This document shows positions 44,988 through 53,396 of a stretch of DNA of 64,000 nt, piece after piece. The DNA lies in assembly GCF_003600625.1 (NCBI RefSeq), contig NZ_CP032489.1, forward strand, positions 992,001-1,056,000, given 5' to 3'. Position 1 is the first letter of the stretch; every line of letters begins with the position of its first letter. The DNA is from Arachidicoccus soli. Its GTDB lineage: Bacteria; Bacteroidota; Bacteroidia; Chitinophagales; Chitinophagaceae. The translations under genes were made by a program, and so were the position numbers. The notes under the pieces were generated by a model. The model made no database searches, was not told the origin of the DNA, and worked only from the letters and a program-made list of their open reading frames with translations.

Positions 44988-45118
44988 TCTTATCTTGCAA
45001 TTGCTTTTGTGAACATGAGATTGAATTAAAATAGAATTATGATACATCAGTAAACAAGGCATAAATTATTAAAAGCAATTTTATTATAAAAAAGAGAGAA
45101 TGAAGAAATAAGATAAGG
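44988..45118. repeat. Nested inverted repeats upstream of aroC
   Basis: An outer pair (cttatctt 44989-44996, aagataag 45110-45117) encloses an inner perfect 10-bp pair (aattgctttt 44999-45008, aaaagcaatt 45071-45080). The roughly 130-nt AT-rich unit fills most of the HAD-aroC gap. It could be a small non-autonomous element relic or an mRNA structure. Confidence 0.4.
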
Positions 45119-45151
45119 TGGTTATTCAACATTCCTCATTCAACATAAAAT

Positions 45152-46168
45152 ATGAACACATTAGGAAGAATATTTCGTGTAACTATTTTTGGCGAATCGC
45201 ATGGCGAATGCGTAGGCATCAATATTGATGGTGTGCCAGCGGGATTGCCATTACAAGTAGAAGATTTTGTGCCAGATATGGAGCGAAGAAAAGGAGGGAA
45301 ACAAAAGGGTGCAACTCCCAGGCAAGAAGAAGATTTACCTATATTTAAAAGCGGTATTTTTAACGGATTTTCAACTGGCGCACCGATTACTTTTTTATTT
45401 GAAAATAAAAATACGCGCTCTGAAGATTATCAAAAACATCGTTCACACCCGCGGCCCGGACATGCTGATTTCGTGGCACATGAAAAATTTGGCGGTTTCG
45501 AGGATTTTCGTGGCGGTGGTCATTTTAGCGCCCGATTAACCGCCGGAATTGTTGCCGCAGGTGTTATTGCTAAAAAAGTTTTGGGCGAAAAAATAACCAT
45601 TCATTCTGAAGTAACGCAAATTGGGGGTAATACAGATATTGAAAAAGGCCTACAAGCAGCCATTGAACGAAAAGATAGCGTAGGCGCTATAGTGGAGTGC
45701 CGTGTTAATGGTTTGCCCATAGGTTTAGGAGAACCTTTTTTCGATAGTGTAGAATCTTCATTGGCGCATGCTGCTTTTGCAATCCCCGCCGTAAAAGGTG
45801 TGGAGTTTGGAAGTGGTTTTGCAGCTGCAAACATGTATGGCTTAGAGCACAATGATGCGATCGAAGATGCCTCTGGAAAAACGCGTACAAATCATGCCGG
45901 CGGTATTGTAGGAGGAATTTCTAATGGTAATGAATTGGTTTATCGTATTGCTGTTAAGCCGACTTCTTCTACGCCACAAGTGCAAAAGACTTGGAATTGG
46001 GATACTAATATCGTCGATGAATTTTCTGTAAAGGGTCGACATGACTTATGTGTAGCACTTCGTGCACCCGTGATTTTAGAAGCAATGACAGCAATTGTTT
46101 TATTGGATTTTATGCTATTAGAAAACAAGATAAATAGGGTATATCAACATATGGAGACTAGAGGATGA
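45152..46168 (+). CDS. aroC: Chorismate synthase
   Basis: Last common step, forming chorismate from EPSP with reduced FMN. The 338-residue product has GESHGECVGINIDGVPAGL near the N-terminus, RSHPRPGHAD, GGGHFSARLTAGIVAAG and the C-terminal GRHDLCVALRAPVILEAM. Length is slightly below the 360 common in the family. It overlaps the next gene by ATGA. Confidence 0.95.
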   Translation: MNTLGRIFRVTIFGESHGECVGINIDGVPAGLPLQVEDFVPDMERRKGGKQKGATPRQEEDLPIFKSGIFNGFSTGAPITFLFENKNTRSEDYQKHRSHPRPGHADFVAHEKFGGFEDFRGGGHFSARLTAGIVAAGVIAKKVLGEKITIHSEVTQIGGNTDIEKGLQAAIERKDSVGAIVECRVNGLPIGLGEPFFDSVESSLAHAAFAIPAVKGVEFGSGFAAANMYGLEHNDAIEDASGKTRTNHAGGIVGGISNGNELVYRIAVKPTSSTPQVQKTWNWDTNIVDEFSVKGRHDLCVALRAPVILEAMTAIVLLDFMLLENKINRVYQHMETRG

Positions 46169-46638
46169 CCAGGGAAGAAAAATTTATGAAAGTAGCTATT
46201 GCTCTTTCTGAGAAAGGCTTAACAAATAATGAAGGTGGACCATTTGGTTGTATTGTCGTAAAAGGAGACGAAATTGTTGGCCGTGGCAATAATAAAGTTA
46301 CTTCAACAAACGATCCTACAGCACACGCCGAAATAATAGCAATCCGGGATGCATGTAAAAATTTAGAAACATTTCAGTTAGAGGATTGCGAAATATACAC
46401 TTCTTGTGAGCCTTGTCCTATGTGCTTGGGCGCTATTTATTGGGCGAGACCAAAGGCGATTTATTATGCAAATACACGCAAAGACGCATCAAGCGTAGGC
46501 TTCGATGATTCCTTGATTTATGATGAAATAGATATGGAGATAACAAAACGAAAAATCCCTATGATTCATATTGAACAAGCAGAGGCGTTGAAGGTTTTTG
46601 AACATTGGAAAAATAAAGAAAGAAAGACAAGATATTAG
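46165..46638 (+). CDS. guaD: Guanine deaminase (CDA superfamily)
   Basis: The 157-residue cytidine-deaminase-fold enzyme has the zinc motif TAHAEIIAIRDA and SCEPCPMCLGAIYWA. The GFDDSLIYDEI segment near the C-terminus is typical of Bacillus-type GuaD rather than TadA, so I favour guanine to xanthine deamination. TadA-like tRNA deaminase is the alternative. Its ATG overlaps the aroC stop (ATGA), which couples translation. Confidence 0.85.
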   Translation: MTREEKFMKVAIALSEKGLTNNEGGPFGCIVVKGDEIVGRGNNKVTSTNDPTAHAEIIAIRDACKNLETFQLEDCEIYTSCEPCPMCLGAIYWARPKAIYYANTRKDASSVGFDDSLIYDEIDMEITKRKIPMIHIEQAEALKVFEHWKNKERKTRY

Positions 46639-46659
46639 CGATTTGTACCCTCTCTAAGA

Positions 46660-46689
46660 CCATCCATCAAAAAAATGGATGGTTTTTTT
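46660..46689 (+). terminator. Terminator of the aromatic gene run
   Basis: ccatccat / atggatgg with an A-rich loop is followed by seven T. It marks the end of the stretch that began at the Phe attenuator. Confidence 0.9.
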
Positions 46690-46734
46690 ATTCTCTACAG
46701 TGAATGCCTTATTTTTAGAACTAAATTTATAAGT

Positions 46735-48759
46735 ATGAAAAAGCTGCTTTTGATTTTGTCGATTGTTTTAATTAGCCTGACTTCTTGCAAAAATAACCAA
46801 TCCGCCAAACAAGATATTTTAGCCTCAGATATTGACACAGCTATTAGACCACAAGATGATTTTTTTGAATACGCAAATGGTCGATGGTTAAAAAATAACC
46901 CGATACCAAATGCCTACAAAAGTTGGGGCATTGCGAACCTTGTACAAAATGATTTATATGATCGTCTGAGAAAAATAAATGAAGATGCGGTAAAAAACCC
47001 TGCAGGCAATCTCTCTCAAAAGATTGCAAACTTTTGGAATAGTGGAATGGATAGCGCTGCTCTTGAACATCAGTCTTTAGCTATATTGCAGCCACAATTA
47101 AATGCTATTGAAAATATAAAAAATACAAATGATGTACTATCGCTTGCCGCAAATTTTGATGTAATAGGTGTAAGTAGTTTATTTTCTTCTGATATATCGC
47201 AAGATGCAAAAAATAGCGATTTGGAAGCTTTTTATTTAGATCAGGGCGGTTTAGGATTGCCCAATCGTGATTATTATTTTAATACAGATAAAAGAACAAC
47301 TGACATTCGGAATGCATATATCGTACACATACAAAAGATGCTAATAATTGCGGGCGAAGATTCTATAACTGCGAAGAATGAAAGTGTCAATATTTTTAAT
47401 CTAGAAAGAAAGTTAGCTGCTGCAAGCCGCAAGCTGGCTGATTTACGAGATCCTTATAAAAATTATAATAAATTTTTAGTTAATGATTTTTATAAGAAAA
47501 CACCAAATATAAATTGGGATGAATGGCTGAAACAGATAGGTACTAAAAATGTCGATACGGTGATTGTGGGGCAACCTGAGTTTTTTACGACTTTAAACAA
47601 AGAGCTAAATGCTACTCCGATTATTATTTGGAAAACTTACATGAAATGGCATTTATTAAATAGCTTGGGGGGCTATGTAAATACCCAATTTGAAAAAGAA
47701 AACTTTGCTTTTTATGGCGAAAAAATGAGTGGATTAAAAGAGCAGAAACCTCGTTGGAAAAGGGTACTGGAGATGGAAGAAAACGCTATGGGCGAGGCTT
47801 TGGGGCAATTATTTGTAAAAGAATATTTTCCAGAAAAAGCCAAGAAACGTTATTCTGATTTGGTAGAGAATATTCGCGAAGCTTTAAAAGAAAGAATTCA
47901 AAAACTTGATTGGATGAGTGATTCGACTAAAGAAAAAGCGCTCTATAAATTAAGTAAGATGAAAAAGAAAGTAGGTTATCCTGATAAATGGAAGGATTTT
48001 TCTGGGATGGATATTAAGAAACAGCCATTGGTGAAAAATATTATTGCTGCAAATACTTGGTGGCATCAATATGAAATTGATAAGATTGGAAAGCCTGTAG
48101 ATAGAGATGAATGGGACATGACACCACAAACCTATAATGCTTATTATAATCCTTCAAATAACGAAATTGTATTGCCGGCTGGAATTTTTACTGTTCCTGG
48201 ATTAAAAGATGATCAATTGGATGATGCATTAGTATATGGTTATGCAGGCGCTTCCACGATTGGGCATGAGATGACACATGGTTTTGATGATCAAGGAAGA
48301 CAATATGATGCACAAGGAAATCTAAAAGACTGGTGGTCAAAAGAAGATGCGGAAAAATTTGATGAACGCGCGAGTGTAATGGTAAAACAATTTGATGGAT
48401 ACAACCCGGTAGATACGAGTCATATCAATGGTAGTGCAACTTTGGGAGAAAATATTGCAGACCTTGGTGGTGTACTTTTGGGTTGGGATGCATTTACAAA
48501 AACACAAACTTATAAAGACAATAAACTGATTGGCGGACTAAACCCTAGTCAACGGTTTTTCTTAGGCTATGCCTTGGGCTGGTTATATAAAACAAGACCT
48601 GAAGCATTAGCGCAACAATTATTGACTGATGTACATTCGCCTGCAAAATATAGGGTGAATGGACCTTTTTCCGATGTTGATGCTTTTTATAAGACCTTCG
48701 ATGTGAAACCCAGTGATAAAATGTATATTGCGGACAGTGCAAGAGTTAGAATTTGGTAG
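46735..48759 (+). CDS. M13 family metallopeptidase (neprilysin-like lipoprotein)
   Basis: The 674-residue product begins with a lipoprotein signal and lipobox LTSC (Cys near 19). It has the M13 zinc motif HEMTH at 511-515, the second zinc ligand in GENIADLGG, and the conserved NAYYNPSNNEIVLPAG. It should digest peptides at the cell envelope. I start at ATG 46735; an in-frame ATG at 46675 lies within the previous terminator. Length is normal. Confidence 0.95.
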   Translation: MKKLLLILSIVLISLTSCKNNQSAKQDILASDIDTAIRPQDDFFEYANGRWLKNNPIPNAYKSWGIANLVQNDLYDRLRKINEDAVKNPAGNLSQKIANFWNSGMDSAALEHQSLAILQPQLNAIENIKNTNDVLSLAANFDVIGVSSLFSSDISQDAKNSDLEAFYLDQGGLGLPNRDYYFNTDKRTTDIRNAYIVHIQKMLIIAGEDSITAKNESVNIFNLERKLAAASRKLADLRDPYKNYNKFLVNDFYKKTPNINWDEWLKQIGTKNVDTVIVGQPEFFTTLNKELNATPIIIWKTYMKWHLLNSLGGYVNTQFEKENFAFYGEKMSGLKEQKPRWKRVLEMEENAMGEALGQLFVKEYFPEKAKKRYSDLVENIREALKERIQKLDWMSDSTKEKALYKLSKMKKKVGYPDKWKDFSGMDIKKQPLVKNIIAANTWWHQYEIDKIGKPVDRDEWDMTPQTYNAYYNPSNNEIVLPAGIFTVPGLKDDQLDDALVYGYAGASTIGHEMTHGFDDQGRQYDAQGNLKDWWSKEDAEKFDERASVMVKQFDGYNPVDTSHINGSATLGENIADLGGVLLGWDAFTKTQTYKDNKLIGGLNPSQRFFLGYALGWLYKTRPEALAQQLLTDVHSPAKYRVNGPFSDVDAFYKTFDVKPSDKMYIADSARVRIW

Positions 48760-48823
48760 TCAAAATAAAATAAACAGACTTTAGACTCATCATTTATCAT
48801 TTATAAATTATAATTAAAAAACA

Positions 48824-49789
48824 GTGCATTCATTTCAAGAGTTATCAAAGCAATTTTCAGAAAAATTTCAAACAAAACATTTTCCATACCAACCTGAAGG
48901 TTTGTACGAACCCGCAGAATATTTCTTAGGGATTGGTGGGAAAAGAATTCGCCCAATAGCCTGTCTAATGGCGAATGAACTCTTTGGTGACATTGAAAGC
49001 GATACATGGCAAATCGCTAATGCGCTTGAATTATTTCACAACTTTACGCTGTTGCATGATGATATAATGGATGAGGCTTCTTTGCGAAGAGGCAAACAAA
49101 CAGTGCATTTACGCAATGGGCAAAATACAGCTATTCTTAGTGGCGATGTAATGTTGATAAGGGCTTATGAATATTTGAACGAGTTAAACCCTGAGATTTT
49201 GCCTATTATTTTTAAATTGTTCAATAAAACGGCAAAAGAAGTTTGTGAGGGACAGCAGTACGATATGGAATTCGAAAGAAGAGAAAATGTTTCTTTAGAC
49301 GAATATATCAACATGATAAAATTAAAGACATCTGTTTTGTTGGCTGCAAGCTTGGAAATGGGCGCCATTGTCGGTGGTGCTACCAGAAATAATTGTGATA
49401 GATTGTATGGTTTTGGAAAGAATTTAGGGATTGCTTTTCAAATTCAAGATGATTATTTAGATTGTTTTGGAAACCCTGAAAAATTTGGTAAGGAAGTAGG
49501 AGGGGACATCCGTAGAAATAAAAAAACTTTCCTTTTAATCAAAGCAAAAGAAATGGTGTCGGGTACACAGAAGGCTCAGTTGGAGAGACTTTTGGAAAAT
49601 GATGAAGAAGATAAGGTGGGAAAAGTCTTGAGTATTTATAAAGACTGCGGTATAGATGAGTGGGCTAAACAATTACAAAAACAATATGCAGATAAGGCGT
49701 TTCAACATTTAGAAGATGTGGTAGTGATAAATGCACGTAAAAAGTCTTTACGTGATTTAGCCGAATATTTGTTGCAAAGGGATTATTAG
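48824..49789 (+). CDS. Polyprenyl diphosphate synthase
   Basis: The 321-residue trans-prenyltransferase has the first Asp-rich motif LLHDDIMDEA and the second QIQDDYLDCFG, plus GGKRIRP near the N-terminus. It elongates isoprenoid chains, likely for menaquinone or a mid-length isoprenoid. Start is GTG 48824; no ATG is near. A quasi-repeat AT-rich spacer precedes it. Confidence 0.92.
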   Translation: MHSFQELSKQFSEKFQTKHFPYQPEGLYEPAEYFLGIGGKRIRPIACLMANELFGDIESDTWQIANALELFHNFTLLHDDIMDEASLRRGKQTVHLRNGQNTAILSGDVMLIRAYEYLNELNPEILPIIFKLFNKTAKEVCEGQQYDMEFERRENVSLDEYINMIKLKTSVLLAASLEMGAIVGGATRNNCDRLYGFGKNLGIAFQIQDDYLDCFGNPEKFGKEVGGDIRRNKKTFLLIKAKEMVSGTQKAQLERLLENDEEDKVGKVLSIYKDCGIDEWAKQLQKQYADKAFQHLEDVVVINARKKSLRDLAEYLLQRDY

Positions 49790-49838
49790 AAACCCTACTT
49801 ATTATTAGAGATAATATTATTAATATTAATTGCTTGAT

Positions 49839-50360
49839 ATGAAAATAAAAGACCTCTTTAATCTTATTTTAAAAATATTCGGTCTCATCTTATTGAAAGA
49901 TGTATTATTAGCATTAATCTCTGTTCTATCAATGCTGGCGGCAGTGCTTATGAGCAGCCAAACCAATACTTTTGATGTAAGTTTTTTCGAGTTTTTTAAC
50001 TCATTTCTGTATGTGTTGATTTGCTCTTTTTTCGCATATGTTTTTATATTTAGAACTGGATGGATCATACAAAAACTTAAGTTGAATAATGACTTTTCTG
50101 ATAAAGATATTTCTTTAAACCTAAGTAGTACATGTATTCTAACTATTGCCATAATTATTATTGGCGGCTGGTTAATTGTAAATGAGGTTCCTAATTTTTG
50201 TAGCCAACTATATTATATTTTATTAGGAATAAAACAGAAAAATATCCCAATTCAGAATACAGCTATTATTATTCCGGCAGTTAAAATAATTATCGGCTTA
50301 TTACTTGTTGGAGAGCAAAAAAGGATCGTTGCCTTTCTAGATAAAAGGAAGATAAAATAA
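49839..50360 (+). CDS. Hypothetical multi-pass membrane protein
   Basis: The 173-residue product is very hydrophobic with about four membrane segments (about 12-38, 50-72, 98-118, 145-160) and a basic C-terminus. I do not recognise the family. It may be a DUF2975-like small membrane protein, but I cannot support that. I prefer ATG 49839 to TTG 49830. Confidence 0.6.
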   Translation: MKIKDLFNLILKIFGLILLKDVLLALISVLSMLAAVLMSSQTNTFDVSFFEFFNSFLYVLICSFFAYVFIFRTGWIIQKLKLNNDFSDKDISLNLSSTCILTIAIIIIGGWLIVNEVPNFCSQLYYILLGIKQKNIPIQNTAIIIPAVKIIIGLLLVGEQKRIVAFLDKRKIK

Positions 50361-50413
50361 AATCGAATTTGCAAAAAGAGAAATAGAAAGTTTTAGTACA
50401 AAAAATAAAAACG

Positions 50414-52135
50414 ATGTCCAATCCATTATTCAGAAAAAAAAATATCAGTACAATCCTAGCGGATGCAGAAGCCGGTTTGAGTGACGCGGAAGGTCATTCC
50501 ACCAGTTTGAAAAAAGTGTTGGGCGTACGTGATCTTACATTTATGGGTATTGCGGCTGTAGTGGGTGCAGGTATTTTTTCAACTATTGGGAATGCTTCTT
50601 TTCAAGGAGGGCCCGGTGTTTCTATTTTATTTATTCTTACGGCTGTTTGTTGCGGTTTTTCAGCATTGTGTTATGCAGAATTTGCTTCGCGCATCCCGGT
50701 AAGCGGTAGCGCTTATACTTATGCCTATGCTTCCTTTGGTGAATTAATAGCTTGGATTATTGGTTGGGATTTATTGATGGAATATGCTATTGGAAATATT
50801 GCCGTGGCTATTTCTTGGAGCCAGTATTTTGTAAATCTATTAGAAGGATTACATATTCATGTTCCCGCTTTTTTAACGACTGATTACTTAAGTGCTTCCC
50901 GTGGATTTAAGGAGGCGACGACAGCATTGGCACATGGTGATGCATTGACTAGTCTATCTCAAACTGTGCAAAGTAGTTATCAAGCGTGGCTACAAGCACC
51001 CAGAATAGGTAATTTTAGATTGATTGCTGATATACCCGCATTAGCCATTGTGTTTTTAATAACTTGGTTGGTATATGTGGGTATCCGGGAGACACGCAAA
51101 GCCACAAATATGATGGTTATCTTGAAATTAATTGTTTTGGTGGCTGTAATAGCAGTAGGATTTTTTTATGTTGCTCCTGCAAATTGGAGCCCATTTTTGC
51201 CAAATGGTTTTGGAGGCATGATGAAAGGCGTATCTGCTGTATTCTTTGCCTATATTGGATTTGATGCGATAAGTACAACGGCTGAAGAATGTAAAAACCC
51301 GCAACGGGATTTGCCAAGAGGTATGATATATTCGTTGATTATTTGTACAGTTTTGTATATCTTGGTTGCACTTGTATTAACGGGCATGGTCTCTTACAAA
51401 GATCTGCAAGTAGGTGATCCATTGGCCTTTGTTTTTAAAAGAGTGGGGTTGAACGAAATTAGTTACATTATTTCATTTAGTGCAGTAATAGCAACAGCAA
51501 GTGTATTGTTGGTATTCCAAATGGGGCAGCCTAGAATTTGGATGAGCATGAGCCGTGATGGATTGCTGCCAAAAGTTTTCAGTCGCATTCATCCTAAATA
51601 TAAAACACCTTCTTTCGCAACAATGGTTACCGGCTTTTTTGTTGCAATTCCTGCTTTATTTTTGAACCTTACTGAGGTTACCGACCTTACAAGTATTGGT
51701 ACTTTATTTGCCTTCGTTTTGGTATGCGGTGGTGTACTTTTGTTGCCTAAATTGGGAGAAGGAGAGCAGAAACCAAAATTTAAAATCCCTTATATCAACG
51801 CTCAATGGATCGTGCCCACTTTATTTGTGGTAGGTGTGGTTTTTTTCTGGAAGAATTTTTTAGGCCTTTTTGACCTAGGTGGCGGTTGGACTGTGTTCCG
51901 GGATAAATTACCTTTCTTCTTATTCGTGATTCTAGCTATTGGACTAACGATTACTTCTTTTATCAAAAAACTCTCCTTAATCCCCGTTTTGGGTTTGGCA
52001 AGTTGCTTTTATTTAATGACCGAACTAGGATATACTAACTGGTTACGTTTTATTATCTGGTTGGTTATTGGCTTGGTTATCTATTTCTTATATAGTCGTC
52101 ATCATAGTAAATTGCGAGATGTAGTTGATAAGTAG
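50414..52135 (+). CDS. APC family amino acid permease
   Basis: The 573-residue product has about 12-14 membrane segments. The first carries the unwound substrate-binding motif AVVGAGIFSTIG, and the helix with FFAYIGFDAISTTAEECKNPQRDLPRG (split at AEECKNP) is the cationic amino acid transporter signature. The N-terminal 35 residues are cytoplasmic. A longer first extracellular loop (about 145-190) is present. Substrate is an amino acid, not further defined. Confidence 0.92.
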   Translation: MSNPLFRKKNISTILADAEAGLSDAEGHSTSLKKVLGVRDLTFMGIAAVVGAGIFSTIGNASFQGGPGVSILFILTAVCCGFSALCYAEFASRIPVSGSAYTYAYASFGELIAWIIGWDLLMEYAIGNIAVAISWSQYFVNLLEGLHIHVPAFLTTDYLSASRGFKEATTALAHGDALTSLSQTVQSSYQAWLQAPRIGNFRLIADIPALAIVFLITWLVYVGIRETRKATNMMVILKLIVLVAVIAVGFFYVAPANWSPFLPNGFGGMMKGVSAVFFAYIGFDAISTTAEECKNPQRDLPRGMIYSLIICTVLYILVALVLTGMVSYKDLQVGDPLAFVFKRVGLNEISYIISFSAVIATASVLLVFQMGQPRIWMSMSRDGLLPKVFSRIHPKYKTPSFATMVTGFFVAIPALFLNLTEVTDLTSIGTLFAFVLVCGGVLLLPKLGEGEQKPKFKIPYINAQWIVPTLFVVGVVFFWKNFLGLFDLGGGWTVFRDKLPFFLFVILAIGLTITSFIKKLSLIPVLGLASCFYLMTELGYTNWLRFIIWLVIGLVIYFLYSRHHSKLRDVVDK

Positions 52136-52152
52136 AAAGAGAGGTATTTTAA

Positions 52153-52359
52153 TTATTTTAGAGACTTGTTTTTCCCTACAAATAAGTAAAGTAATGGTCC
52201 TAATACGGGAAGCACAACTGTGATAATAATCCATATAAGCTTGCCGTTACCAGTATACTTGTTCTTGAAAATATCAAATAGACAGTAGAGCATTAAACCA
52301 ATTGGAATAACACCGAAAAATAAAATGAGTGGAATAATAGAATGTGGGTTAGGTTGCAT
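52153..52359 (-). CDS. Small PLDc_N domain membrane protein
   Basis: The 68-residue product has two membrane helices and the pattern CLFDIFKNKYTGNGKLIWIIITV, split at NKYTG, as in the PLDc_N (phospholipase D-nuclease N-terminal) domain. It stands alone without a catalytic PLD domain, as often in Bacteroidota. Function unknown. Confidence 0.78.
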   Translation of the reverse strand: MQPNPHSIIPLILFFGVIPIGLMLYCLFDIFKNKYTGNGKLIWIIITVVLPVLGPLLYLFVGKNKSLK

Positions 52360-52379
52360 GTTTTATAGATTTATTCTTA

Positions 52380-53387
52380 TTATACAATATTCACTTCTCG
52401 TTCTAAATGGATAGAGAATTTTTCATTAACACTTTCAATTATTTGCTCAGATAATTTTAAAATATCTGCTCCATTAGCGTCACCATAATTTACTAAGACC
52501 AATGCCTGCTTGGCATGTACGCCATAATTGTCTTGTTTAAATCCCTTCCATCCACATTGTTCTATAAGCCAGCCGGCTGCTATTTTCTTTTGCTTGGTGT
52601 CAGGTAAATCATAGGCAACTATCTGTGGAAATTTATCTTTCAGAGAGACAAAAGATGTCTCAGATATTGTGGGATTCTTAAAAAAGCTACCTGCATTACC
52701 TATCTCTTTTGGATTGGGTAATTTACTTTCTCTGATATTAATGACAGCTTGTGAAATAGCTTGTATAGATAAATTACTGATTTTCATTTTTTCTAATTCA
52801 GCTTTAATAGCTCCATATTCAATATGAAAATCTGGCAACCTTTTGAGGCGGAATGTTACATTTAAAATGACATATTGGTTTTTAAATTCTTTTTTAAAAA
52901 CACTTTCCCGATAACCAAATTTACATTCTTCTTTATTAAATGTACAAATTGCAGAACTTGGTATATGGAGAGCTTCTAATTGGTAGAATACATCTTTCAA
53001 TTCTATACCATATGCCCCAATGTTTTGCATCGGTGCGGCACCAACACAACCAGGTATCAAACTTAAATTTTCTACTCCTGAATAATTTCTTTCTACGCAA
53101 TAAAGCACAAACTGATGCCATTGCTCACCACCAGCAGCTTGTATATAAATAAAGTCGTCATCTTCTCTTAACAGATGAATGCCTTTTAATCCATTTTTTA
53201 AAACGATGCCATCAAAATTTTTAGTAAATAAAATATTACTGCCACCACCAATTATGAGATGCTTTTCTTCATTTTTCAATAATTTTTTTAGGCTTTCCAA
53301 AGAATTGAATTCCGCAAACTGATTGGCTGAAACATTGATGCCAAATGTATTGTAAGGCTTTAACGAAATATTTTCTGCAATAATCAT
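52380..53387 (-). CDS. murB: UDP-N-acetylenolpyruvoylglucosamine reductase
   Basis: Reduces enolpyruvyl-UDP-GlcNAc to UDP-MurNAc in peptidoglycan synthesis. The 335-residue FAD protein has KPYNTFGI, the FAD-binding LIIGGGSNILF, PGCVGAAPMQNIGAYG, and GNAGSFFKNP with the catalytic Ser. It is the type I form. It is encoded 9 nt after the putative porin gene on the same strand. Confidence 0.95.
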   Translation of the reverse strand: MIIAENISLKPYNTFGINVSANQFAEFNSLESLKKLLKNEEKHLIIGGGSNILFTKNFDGIVLKNGLKGIHLLREDDDFIYIQAAGGEQWHQFVLYCVERNYSGVENLSLIPGCVGAAPMQNIGAYGIELKDVFYQLEALHIPSSAICTFNKEECKFGYRESVFKKEFKNQYVILNVTFRLKRLPDFHIEYGAIKAELEKMKISNLSIQAISQAVINIRESKLPNPKEIGNAGSFFKNPTISETSFVSLKDKFPQIVAYDLPDTKQKKIAAGWLIEQCGWKGFKQDNYGVHAKQALVLVNYGDANGADILKLSEQIIESVNEKFSIHLEREVNIV

Positions 53388-53396
53388 TGATTAGAA

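Noticed and set aside
46675-46734. Extended start for the M13 peptidase
   Set aside because: The first ATG is within the preceding terminator, while ATG 46735 begins a clean lipoprotein signal.
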